Assembly: GCA_919902665.1 (NCBI GenBank) | Contig: CAKKRK010000038.1 | Coordinates: 45,812 to 109,811 of the forward strand | DNA length: 64,000 nucleotides | From: Nitrospiraceae bacterium | GTDB lineage: Bacteria; Nitrospirota; Nitrospiria; Nitrospirales; Nitrospiraceae | Direction of reading: 5' to 3' | Shown here: piece after piece, positions 1 through 9,200 of the stretch | How the letters are laid out: each line of letters begins with the position of its first letter | How positions within the stretch are numbered: position 1 is the first letter of the stretch | Notes under the pieces: generated by a model | Told to the model about the DNA's origin: nothing | Seen by the model: the letters and a program-made list of their open reading frames with translations, nothing else | Database searches by the model: none | Position numbers and translations under genes: made by a program

Positions 1-612
1 GGCATTCGAAGTCTCTCGTCCCCCAAGGATGGCACTCTCTTTTCACAGGGGGATACGACTGATGCGGTCTTCTATATCCAGTCGGGCAAGGTGAAAGTGA
101 CCGTGCTCTCGGAGCATGGCAAGGAAGCCGTCGTGGCGATTCTTGAGCGGGGCGCTTTTTTAGGAGAATCCTGTCTCGTGGGTCAAATCATTCGTACGTC
201 GACCGCGACCACCCTGGAAGCCTCCCGCATTCTCCGCATCGAGAAAGCCGCGATGCTCCGGATGCTTCAGGAGCAACCCAGGTTTTCCGAGGCATTTATG
301 TCCTATTTGCTGACACACTCGATCCGAGTCCAAGAGGATTTAGTGGATCAACTATTTAATTCCAGCGAGAAGCGGCTGGCGCGGGCGCTGCTGTTGTTGG
401 CCCACTTTGGGAAGGAAGGCAAGCCGGAGACGGTCATTGCGAAGATCAGTCAGGAAACCTTGGCCGAAATGGTCGGCACCACCCGCTCGCGCGTCAGTTT
501 CTTTATGAATAAGTTCCGCAAGCTCGGGTTCATTGATTACAAAGGCGGGTCGCGCCTGAATGGCGGATTGCACGTGCATAGTTCTCTTCTCAATGTCGTG
601 CTCCACGACTAG
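1..612 (+). CDS. Crp/Fnr-family transcriptional regulator (5' truncated by window edge)
   Basis: The reading frame is open from base 1, so the true start lies outside the window. The visible part holds most of a cyclic-nucleotide-binding (cupin-like) domain, with the 'GDTTDAVFYIQSGKVKV' strand pattern and 'GAFLGESCL' typical of the Crp/Fnr fold. A long dimerisation helix (SEAFMSYLLTHSIRVQEDL) follows, then a C-terminal winged helix-turn-helix (around 'LAEMVGTTRSRVSFFMNKF'). Such proteins bind DNA as dimers and respond to small ligands or redox state. No Cys cluster for an Fnr Fe-S centre is visible in the part seen, and the key cAMP-contact residues cannot be judged, so the effector is unknown. 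A weak internal GTG at 91 is not the real start. Confidence 0.9.
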   Translation, partial: GIRSLSSPKDGTLFSQGDTTDAVFYIQSGKVKVTVLSEHGKEAVVAILERGAFLGESCLVGQIIRTSTATTLEASRILRIEKAAMLRMLQEQPRFSEAFMSYLLTHSIRVQEDLVDQLFNSSEKRLARALLLLAHFGKEGKPETVIAKISQETLAEMVGTTRSRVSFFMNKFRKLGFIDYKGGSRLNGGLHVHSSLLNVVLHD

Positions 613-899
613 AGTCTCCATCTGATTCTGGTTCTTTGATTCAGTCACGCTACACCTGCCTACGTTCGGCCTCGCCTCCATTGTGCAATCGTTCCCTACT
701 GAGCAATTGTGAACAGACTGCAGCCGGCCGCTCCATTATACTTATCACTAGTGAGGTAGGTGTGGATACTTCCGGCGCAAGAAGAAGCGTATGTGGAGAA
801 TCTGACCAGTCTCGTGAGGGACTGAGCGTCAGAGCGAGAGGTCACGTGACGTGTGTGCGGTGTGTCATGTGTGCGCCATTGGGCGCAGAAGGAGGACCT

Positions 900-1142
900 A
901 TGGTCTGCCAACGCTGTCGGGGGCTACTGGTATGCGAAACCTTCGATGATCTGAGTATCGGAACAGACTCTCTCTACAGGGCCACACGCTGCATCAATTG
1001 TGGGTGTATCGAGGATGCCGTTGTTCGTGCGAATCGTTTCCGTCGTTCGGAGAACATGCGGGCGAGCCCGCGCAGGAGAGGCAGGACGAGCGACGTTGAA
1101 CGCATCACGATTCCCTCGGAAGTGTATGCATCGCTCCGATGA
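900..1142 (+). CDS. Small zinc-ribbon-like protein
   Basis: An 80-residue protein starting at an ATG with an excellent ribosome site (AAGGAGG, 5 bases upstream). The frame is open further upstream, but that extension is low-complexity and has no ribosome site, so the short form is preferred. Two Cys pairs are visible, 'CQRC' near the N-terminus and 'CINCGC' near residue 37, spaced as in a small zinc ribbon. A basic, Arg-rich tail follows. The family was not recognised further. Such proteins are often DNA- or RNA-associated, but that is inference. Confidence 0.6.
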   Translation: MVCQRCRGLLVCETFDDLSIGTDSLYRATRCINCGCIEDAVVRANRFRRSENMRASPRRRGRTSDVERITIPSEVYASLR

Positions 1143-1185
1143 GCATTCGCTGCTGTGGCGAATGCATCTGGAAGGAGCTGAACCT

Positions 1186-1443
1186 ATGGTGGGTAGTAAG
1201 GAGGAGGCAAAGATGAAACTCGAGAAGCACGACGTACCAGGTGTATCCCAGACTTCGGCGAGCGTCATGAACGGTGAGGAGAGTCGGCAGTCTGTTCGCC
1301 GCAGGCCGGCCGGTCTGATGAGCAGGGTGCGGGAAATCGATTGTATGTTGGCCGATATCCAGGCGCACATGCAGAGACTTCGGCTGGAGCGAACCCATCT
1401 GGGACTGATGCGGGATGAATTGGCCTGTACGGAAGCCAAGTAG
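1186..1443 (+). CDS. Small hypothetical protein, helical C-terminus
   Basis: An 85-residue protein (76 if the second ATG at 1213 is used; both have purine-rich ribosome sites, GGAG before 1186 and AAGGAGGAGG before 1213). The N-terminal half is charged and probably disordered. The C-terminal half, from 'SRVREIDCMLADIQAHMQRLRLERTHLGLMRDEL', is a plausible amphipathic or coiled-coil helix. It lies 43 bases after the zinc-ribbon gene and may be co-transcribed with it. No family was recognised. Confidence 0.5.
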   Translation: MVGSKEEAKMKLEKHDVPGVSQTSASVMNGEESRQSVRRRPAGLMSRVREIDCMLADIQAHMQRLRLERTHLGLMRDELACTEAK

Positions 1444-1693
1444 AACGGCATGAACGATGCGACGGCCAGTTCCATCGCGGTGATTGTGGTATACCGCCCT
1501 CCCTCTTTCTTCGTCTGAGCTATTTTGACCAGATTATCAGCTGGCCTCTCGCTATGCTGGAGCGTAGGTGCCCAGCCGTCCCTTATTCCGTGCTAGCAGA
1601 CATCCGTCCGGCGAGCAGAAGGTGTGACTGTGGCGTGTATGGCCACAGGATAATCGAGTGTGTGGTGAATGTGAGAACTAAAGGAGAATCAAG

Positions 1694-1870
1694 ATGAGTA
1701 CTATTATTATTGTCGTATTGGGTGTGTTGTGTCTCGGCGTACTTCCGATCTGGTCGTACGGCGGAACCTGGGGATATGTGCCCAGCGGCGCACTGGGTTT
1801 CCTCCTCGTGGTGCTCACTATTCTGACTCTGATGGGCCGGACGGACCGGACGGCAACTGTCAAGCCGTAA
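1694..1870 (+). CDS. DUF3309-like small membrane protein
   Basis: A 58-residue protein with a strong ribosome site (AAGGAG, 7 bases before ATG). It begins MSTIIIVVLGVLCLGVLPIW, then 'SYGGTWGYVPSGALG', and a second hydrophobic stretch 'FLLVVLTILTLM'. This matches the remembered DUF3309 pattern (two short TM helices joined by a W-Y-G-WGY-PSG loop), small proteins common in proteobacteria and Nitrospira. Function is unknown. The product should sit in the inner membrane with a short basic cytosolic tail. Confidence 0.7.
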   Translation: MSTIIIVVLGVLCLGVLPIWSYGGTWGYVPSGALGFLLVVLTILTLMGRTDRTATVKP

Positions 1871-2044
1871 TGGGCATGAGCGTTCATAGCTGAGTGCGCC
1901 TCTGTTTGGTGGATCTCTGTTCATACCGGTGTCAAGTTCCGTCAGACGTCACTCTGCTTTAAGTGGTGGTGCCGCGCAGGTTCTCAGGGATATGGCTTGT
2001 CCATGGGATCCTGCGTATGGCCTGTTCAAAGGATGGAGGGCAGG

Positions 2045-2207
2045 ATGATGACCTACGACAAGATCAAGGATCAGATTATCACGAGGTCGAAAGAAGGCAA
2101 CCGACAAAAAAATCAGGACGCGGCGAATCTAACAGTGGTCAGAGCGCGTAGCCCGCAAGGAACCGCAAAGGAGGAGAATATGCAGAATAGATCTTTGGAT
2201 ATCCATC
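2045..2207 (+). pseudogene. 5' part of a probable frameshifted small gene
   Basis: A natural-looking N-terminus (MMTYDKIKDQIITRSKEG...) follows a good ribosome site (GGAGGG) at 2034-2039. A second, even better site (AAAGGAGGAG) precedes an ATG at 2180 in this same frame. From about 2200 the frame turns into Cys/Arg-rich out-of-frame protein, while the next phase becomes a convincing membrane protein (see 2208-2489). A one-base shift near 2195-2210 would join them. Whether this is a sequencing error, a decayed gene or two overlapping genes cannot be told here. Confidence 0.35.
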
Positions 2208-2489
2208 ATGATCGTGACGGCATTCTTTATGGGATTTGGGCTGGGCGGGCTCTCACTGCACTATGCAGCTGCCCAAGGAATCTTTGGGCTTTTGACGTCG
2301 GTGAGCCAGCTCGGCAGTGCGTTGGTGGATATGCAGAAGAATGTCGACGATCTTCAAAAGAATATGGGGACAGTGAAACAGGTCAAGGAGCAGCTGAGCA
2401 GTCTGTCCCCACAAGGTGATGGCACTCCTGGAGGGGACCTCCTGAAAAAAGGTGGCGATTCGTTGAAGGACATGAAGCCGAAATTCTGA
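2208..2489 (+). CDS. Hypothetical single-TM protein with coiled-coil segment
   Basis: A 93-residue product: hydrophobic N-terminus (IVTAFFMGFGLGGLSLHYAA), then a helical region 'SQLGSALVDMQKNVDDLQKNMGTVKQVKEQL' that looks coiled-coil, then a flexible Lys/Gly-rich tail. The ATG used here has no ribosome site. The nearest good one belongs to the ATG at 2180 in the neighbouring phase, so the true N-terminus is probably reached by correcting a one-base frameshift. It stops 34 bases before the MlaC-like gene, so the two may share a transcript. Confidence 0.5.
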   Translation: MIVTAFFMGFGLGGLSLHYAAAQGIFGLLTSVSQLGSALVDMQKNVDDLQKNMGTVKQVKEQLSSLSPQGDGTPGGDLLKKGGDSLKDMKPKF

Positions 2490-2523
2490 GTCGCATGACG
2501 CGAATACTTTAGGGAACTCACCT

Positions 2524-3204
2524 ATGAGCCAGATATTCAACCGTGCCGCTGGTAAAAAGTCCAATTGTTCCAAAATGAATCTCGGCATGATCTGGGGGTT
2601 GATGGCGAGCATAGTTGTGCTGCTGATCGAGATTCCCGTGGCTTCAGCTGCGCAGACCGCCACAGAATCAGTGAAAAGCACGATCGATGAGGTGATCGAT
2701 ATTCTCAACAGTGAAGAGTTGAACCAACCGGGCCGCTCGGTGGAACGACGTCAGAAGATTGAGCACGTCATCAGGCAGGGCGTCAGCTATGAAGATATGG
2801 CCAAACGGGCCCTGGGCTGGCCTTGGCTAGAACTGACTGATAGCGAGCGGCAGGAATTTGGTGCCCTCTTTGTTCAATTACTCCGAGACACGTTTGCCTG
2901 TCGAATTGATAACTATGCCGACGAGCAGGTGCTCTACCTGTCTGAAGAGCGGGAAGAGAACTTTGCCGAGGTGAGGGCGAAGCTGTCGGGTCCTAAGACG
3001 GAGACTTTTCTCGATTTCCGGCTGGCGAACGTGTTGGGCCATTGGTATGTGCATGATGTGGTTATCGACGGCGCGGGCATCGTGAGCAATTACCACGCAC
3101 AGTTCGCCAGCATTATCCGCACCCATTCCTACATAGGTTTAGTAAACAAGATGAAAGAGAAGACCCTTGTGGTAAAAGCGTTTGAAACGACGACGGCTCC
3201 ATAG
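2524..3204 (+). CDS. MlaC/Ttg2D-like periplasmic phospholipid-binding protein
   Basis: 226 residues with an N-terminal signal (hydrophobic core at about residues 23-40, ending ASA-A), so the product is periplasmic. The body matches the MlaC (toluene-tolerance Ttg2D) family: helical start 'VKSTIDEVIDILNSEEL', then 'RQKIEHVIRQGVSYEDMAKRALG', 'LTDSERQEFGALFVQLLRDTF', and late beta-strands 'FLDFRLAN...WYVHDVVIDGAGIVSNYHAQF'. MlaC carries phospholipid between the outer-membrane MlaA complex and the inner-membrane MlaFEDB transporter. Here no mlaFEDB genes accompany it. It sits directly before a cyclic-glucan synthase instead. An alternative ATG lies at 2575. Confidence 0.8.
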   Translation: MSQIFNRAAGKKSNCSKMNLGMIWGLMASIVVLLIEIPVASAAQTATESVKSTIDEVIDILNSEELNQPGRSVERRQKIEHVIRQGVSYEDMAKRALGWPWLELTDSERQEFGALFVQLLRDTFACRIDNYADEQVLYLSEEREENFAEVRAKLSGPKTETFLDFRLANVLGHWYVHDVVIDGAGIVSNYHAQFASIIRTHSYIGLVNKMKEKTLVVKAFETTTAP

Positions 3205-3269
3205 TTCTGCGCGCAAAGGCAGCGAGTGGGCCTGTTGGTGATGAACCGGAATGTCGCATTGGAAGGCCC

Positions 3270-6200
3270 ATGGATACCATGTTTTCACCGGTAGGCAAGC
3301 GCGCTGAACTGGAAGAGCCAATTCGCGCCGAGCTCTTCGGCGCCGAACGGCTCGAACAGCATGCGGCAAGTCTCGCAGTGGCACAGGTTGTCACCGATGA
3401 CGCACGCGTGGGCCGATTACTCACGCCACGAGTCCTTGAGAATGGACGAGTCTTGGTGGCGTCGTATCAGGCGATCGCTCGTACGATTCGCGATGAGCAA
3501 TCAATTACTCCAGCGGCCGAATGGTTCGTCGACAATTTCCATATCATTGACGAACAACTTCGCGAAATCATCGACGACTTGCCTCCCGGGTACTACAGGC
3601 AATTACCCAAACTTGCATCAGGCCACTTAAAGCATTACCCACGGGTCTTTGGCGTAGCCTGGGCATTCGTGGCCCACACCGACAGTCGTTTCGATCCTGA
3701 CATGCTCCGGCGCTTTGTGTCGGCGTATCAATGCGTGCAACCCCTGACAATCGGTGAGTTGTGGGCTGTCGCGATCTCGCTGCGTGTCGTCTTGGTGGAG
3801 AACCTTCGCCGGTTGATCGAGCGGATCGTTCAGAGCCGCGCGGACAGGCTGGAAGCCGACGAACTGGCCGACAGCTTGTTGGGGACCGGGGGGGGAGTCA
3901 CCGAACCTCTAGCCACGATTCTTCGCCATGTTGAGCGCCGACCATTAGCTGCGGCATTTGCTGTACAGCTGGTTCAGCGACTCCGTGACCTGGATCCCAA
4001 GGTGCGTCCCGTTCTGCAATGGCTTGATGAGCGGTTGATTGGGCAAGGCACAACGGCCGACGACATGGTGCATGCGGAGCATCAGCAACAGGCGGCCACG
4101 AGCGTCACGGTTCGCAACATCATTACAAGCATGCGGCTGACGTCCGCGTTTGATTGGGCGGACTTTTTTGAGAGCGTCAGTTCAGTCGACAATATGCTGC
4201 GGGGCGATTCCCGCTATGCCGAGATGGATTTTACCACGCGGGATGCCTATCGCCATGCGATCGAGGATCTTTCCCGCGGTACGGGGTTGTCGGAACTCGA
4301 CGTGACCGCACGGGTTGTGGAGCGTACCAGACTGGCTGGGATTGAGATGCATGCGAGTGAACAGTCGGAGTTGGATCGGCACATGGACCCCGGCTATTAC
4401 CTGATCTCCCAGGGCCGCCAGGCATTTGAACGCGAACTCGGTTACAGGGTGTCTTGGAAAGGCTTGATCCTGCGCTGGTGCGTCCAGGTTCCGGCTCTGG
4501 GCTACCTGGGATCGCTCGCCGTGTTGACCGCCATAGTCCTGGCCTTCCCACTATGGCATGCGAGCGCCACCGGGGTGACCATTGCAGGCCTGGCCTGTCT
4601 CGGTCTCATTGCGCTCGTGCCGGCTTCAGATCTCGCTATGGCGCTCATCAATCGGATGGTGATGGCCATCCTCGGGCCGCGGTCATTGCCCCGCATGGCA
4701 TTGAGAAACGGCATTTCTAAAGAGTTACGTACAATCGTGGTAGTCCCCATGTTACTGACGACCCAGCAGGGCATCGATGAGCTGGTTGAGCGATTGGAAG
4801 TGCACTATCTAGCGAATGCGGATGATGACCTGCGCTTCGCTCTGCTCTCCGACTGGAGAGATGCCTCAAAGGAAAGTATTCCAGGTGACGTTGAACTGCT
4901 GGATAGCGCGGTGGAGGGGATTGCGCAGCTGAACAAGCGGTACGGTCCCGCGGCGGGGAGCGGTCCGCGGTTTGTGCTATTGCATCGCCGGCGTGTCTGG
5001 AACGAATCCGAACAGGTGTGGATGGGATGGGAACGGAAACGAGGCAAACTGCATGAGTTGAATCAATGGTTGCGCGGCTCGATGAGCACGACGTTCATGT
5101 CTGTTGGCGGGCAGCTCCCCGAGGCGATTCCGTCGGTCCGGTTCGTCATCACCTTGGATGCGGATACACGGTTGCCGCGTGGAGCCGCGCACCGGCTCAT
5201 CGGCACCATGGCTCACCCTCTGAACCGGCCACGGTTCGACCGTTTCGCTGGGTACGTTGTAGAAGGGTATGGGGTCGTGCAACCGCGGATTACCCCGTCG
5301 CTCCCAGGCAGCGGCGAGGGCTCGTATTTTCAACAGACATTTTCCGGACCCAGCGGGATCGACCCCTACGCGTCGGCGGTGTCTGATGTGTATCAGGACC
5401 TATTCCGGGAAGGGTCCTACACGGGCAAAGGCATATACGATATCGACGCGTTCGAAGCGGCGCTGGCGGGCAAGGTGCCGGACAATGCGATGCTCAGTCA
5501 CGATCTTTTTGAAGGATTGTTCGCGCGCGCGGCGCTGGCGACCGACATCGAGCTGTTCGAAGCGTTTCCTGCCCACTATGAGGCGGCGGCAGCCAGGCAG
5601 CATCGATGGGCACGCGGCGATTGGCAGCTGTTGCCCTGGTTATTCGGGCGAGGGCATACCGGGTCTGAGCCGCATCGTGCGGTGGTGATTCCCGCCATTG
5701 GTCGTTGGAAGATTCTCGACAATCTCCGCCGGACCCTGTCGGCGCCTGCGGCGTTTCTGACATTGATCGTCGGATGGTTGCTGCCAGAACCATCTGGCTG
5801 GGTCTGGTCCGGATTCATTCTGAGCACGATCGCAATTCCCTCGCTGTTGTCCTTCGTGCTGGGGCTCTACCCGCGCCGATCCAAGATTGCCTTGCGCACC
5901 CATTTTCGTGGAGCAGGCACCGACCTAAAATTGGCCGCGAGGCAGATCGCGTTGACCGTCACGTTCCTCGTGCATCAAGCATGGGTCATGACGGATGCCA
6001 TTCTTCGTACTCTCGGTCGGCTCGTCTTCACGCATACACGGATGTTGGAGTGGGTGACTGCGGCTCAAGCCGAGGATGCCTATACGTGCAATTGGACGGG
6101 GATGTATCGGCGCATGGCAGGCGGTGTGGCGCTCACCGTCGCGGCAGCTGGTGGGGTGGCCGTGTTTGGGGGCTATGAGTCCTGGGCCGCCGCCGCTCCG

Positions 6201-9200
6201 TTCGTGCTGCTCTGGATGTCGGCTCCTGCCGTGGCCCGGTGGGTCAGTCTGCCGCCTCGACTCCTGGGGGCCGAGCCGATTTCTCCGGCCGATGCGCGAG
6301 TGCTCCGATTAATTGCGCGCCGAACCTGGAGGTTTTTCGAAGCGTTCGTGTCTCCCGAGGACCATGCGCTCCCGCCTGATAACTTTCAAGAAGATCCGAA
6401 GCCGGTCGTCGCCCATCGCACGTCGCCGACCAACATCGGACTCTATCTGCTCTCAACCCTGGTTGCTCGTGACCTCGGATGGCTGGGGACCCTTGACGCG
6501 GCCGAACGACTGGAAGCCACACTCGCGACCATGAATCGTCTCGAGCTGTTTCGTGGGCATTTCTACAATTGGTACGACACACGCACCCTTCATCCGTTGG
6601 ATCCCAAGTATGTGTCCACCGTCGATAGTGGAAACCTCGCGGGCCATTTGCTGGTCGTGGGGAACGGATGCCGCGAGTTGATTCAGCGCTCTGCCATCGA
6701 CGGCGATGTGTTTGCCGGGATCGATGATGCCATCCAACTGTTACGCGATGCGCTGGAGGAGATTCCAGATGAGCGACAGACCCACACGGTAACTAGGAAG
6801 CAGCTGAGCCACGCTGTCGATGCGTTGGCCATGGCGCTCTTCTCGAGACCGGTCGATCCCGCCGGCTGGACCGTCAGGTTCGGCCGGCTCACGGCCTTGT
6901 CTCAGACGGTCGCGGATATGGCGCAGGCACTGGGACAGGAGCGCGGGGATGAGCACGATGGGGAATTGCGTACGTGGGCCGATGCGGTTCGAGCCTGCGT
7001 GGAAAGCCATCTTCGGGACGCGGAATTGTTGCTTCCCTGGGTGCGCTTCAGTGAGAAAGATCGGGCGGCTCTGTTCGACCATCCGTCGGGGCCATCGCTG
7101 GAGTGGGCGGCTATTGCGCCGTTCTTCCAACCCGTTCCCACGCTGGCGGCTGCCCCTGAGCGGTTTGCGGATGCGCTTCGTGCGCTCGATCACTTGCGTG
7201 ACCAGTTGCTCAGTCGCCCCTCACAGGATCGGGCCACCTTGGCAAGAATCGCCCTACTGGCTGATGCCATACGGCAAGCGGATGGAGGCATCACAGGTTT
7301 GGTCCGCCGTCTGGCGACGATCGCGCAGCATGCGGAGCACATGGTTCACGCCATGGATTTTACCTTTCTTTTCGATCCGACCCGCAAGTTGTTGTCCATC
7401 GGCTATCGCATGCCGGAGAACAGCCTGGATCCCAGCTGCTACGACTTGCTGGCGTCGGAGGCCAGGTTGGCGAGCTTTATCGCTATCGCCAAAGGCGATG
7501 TGCCGTCATCGCATTGGTTTCACCTGGGCCGCGCCCTGACACCTGTGGGAGACGGTTCGGCGCTCGTGTCCTGGTCGGGCTCTATTTTTGAATACCTCAT
7601 GCCGGCGTTGGTGATGCGTTTCCCGGCAGGCAGCTTGCTGTCCCGGACGTATGAGTTGATTGTCCGTCGGCAGATTCAATATGGGAGAGAGCGAGGCGTG
7701 CCCTGGGGTGTTTCAGAGTCGGCCTATAATGCCCGTGATCTCGACTTGACGTACCAGTATTCCAGTTTTGGCGTGCCGGGCCTGGGGCTCAAGCGAGGCC
7801 TCAGTGAGGATGTGGTCGTCGCTCCCTATGCCACTGCCCTCGCGGCGATGATCAGTCCTATGGAAGCCATGCAAGGCTTCGGGCGCCTCGCCGAGGCCGG
7901 AGGGAGAGGAACCTACGGATTCTATGAAGCGCTGGATTACACGGGGACACGGGTGCCGGAAGGAAAAGATGTGGCCATTGTGCGGGCCTATATGTCGCAT
8001 CATCAGGGCATGTCGTTGGTCTCGATCGCAAATGTTTTGAACAACGGACTGATGCGGAACCGTTTTCATGCCGAGCCGATCGTCCGAGCGACGGAACTGC
8101 TGCTCCAAGAACGGACTCCGCGTGACGTGCCGGTGACACGCCCACGCGCGGAAGAAGTCGCGGCCGCAGCGCAAGTCCGCGACCTCATCCCGCCGGTCGT
8201 ACGGCGATTTACCGCGCCTCATGAGGCCACTCCGCGGACGCATCTGCTGTCCAATGGGCAGTATGCGGTCATGCTGACCACGGCAGGCTCGGGGTACAGC
8301 CGGTGGCGAGATATCGCGGTGACGCGCTGGCGCGAGGATGCGACGCGGGACTGCTGGGGGTCTTATCTGTTTCTGCGTGACATGCAGACGGGGTCTGTCT
8401 GGTCGGCCGGGTATCAACCCAGTGGCGTCGAGGCCGACGACTATGAGGTGTCTTTTACCGAAGAACGAGCCGAAATTACCAGACGGGACGGAGACTGGAA
8501 CACGACGCTTGAGCTTGTGGTGTCATCCGAGGACGACGCCGAAGTGCGACGCATCTCGGTCACCAACATGGGCGCGCACGCATGCGATCTACAAGTGACC
8601 TCCTATGCCGAGCTGTCCCTGGCTCCACAGGCCGCCGATGTGGCCCATCCGGCTTTTGCGAATCTGTTCGTGCAAACCGAATTCATACCGGAGGTCGGTG
8701 CGCTGCTCGCGACGCGTCGCAGGCGGTCGAATGAGGAAGCGACGGTGTGGGTGGCCCAGGTGGTTGTGGTCGAAGGAGAGACCGTGGGCGCCCTGCAATA
8801 TGAAACGGATCGCGCGCGGTTTCTTGGACGAGGGCACCATGTCCGCACGGCGGTCGCGATGATCGATGGGCGGACACTCTCGAATACTGTCGGATCCGTG
8901 CTTGACCCGGTGATGAGCTTGCGCCGTACGGTGCGGGTGCCCGCAGGTGGGACTGTACGCCTGGTGTTTTCAACCATTGTCGGCGCTACCCGCGATGGCG
9001 TGTTGGAATTGGCCAACAAGTACAGCGACCCGAGAGTCTTTGAGCGTGCCCTGTCGCTGGCCTGGACCCAAGCGCGAGTGCAACTACATCACCTTGGTAT
9101 CGAGACAGATGAGGCCCAACTGTTCCAGCAACTAGCCAATGCCGTGCTGTATTCCGATGTCTCGCTGCGACCATCCTCTGAGGTACTGAGCCAGGGTGTG

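Noticed and set aside
636..899. Upstream extension of the zinc-ribbon frame
   Set aside because: No ribosome site and low-complexity content; the strong AAGGAGG before 900 decides the start.
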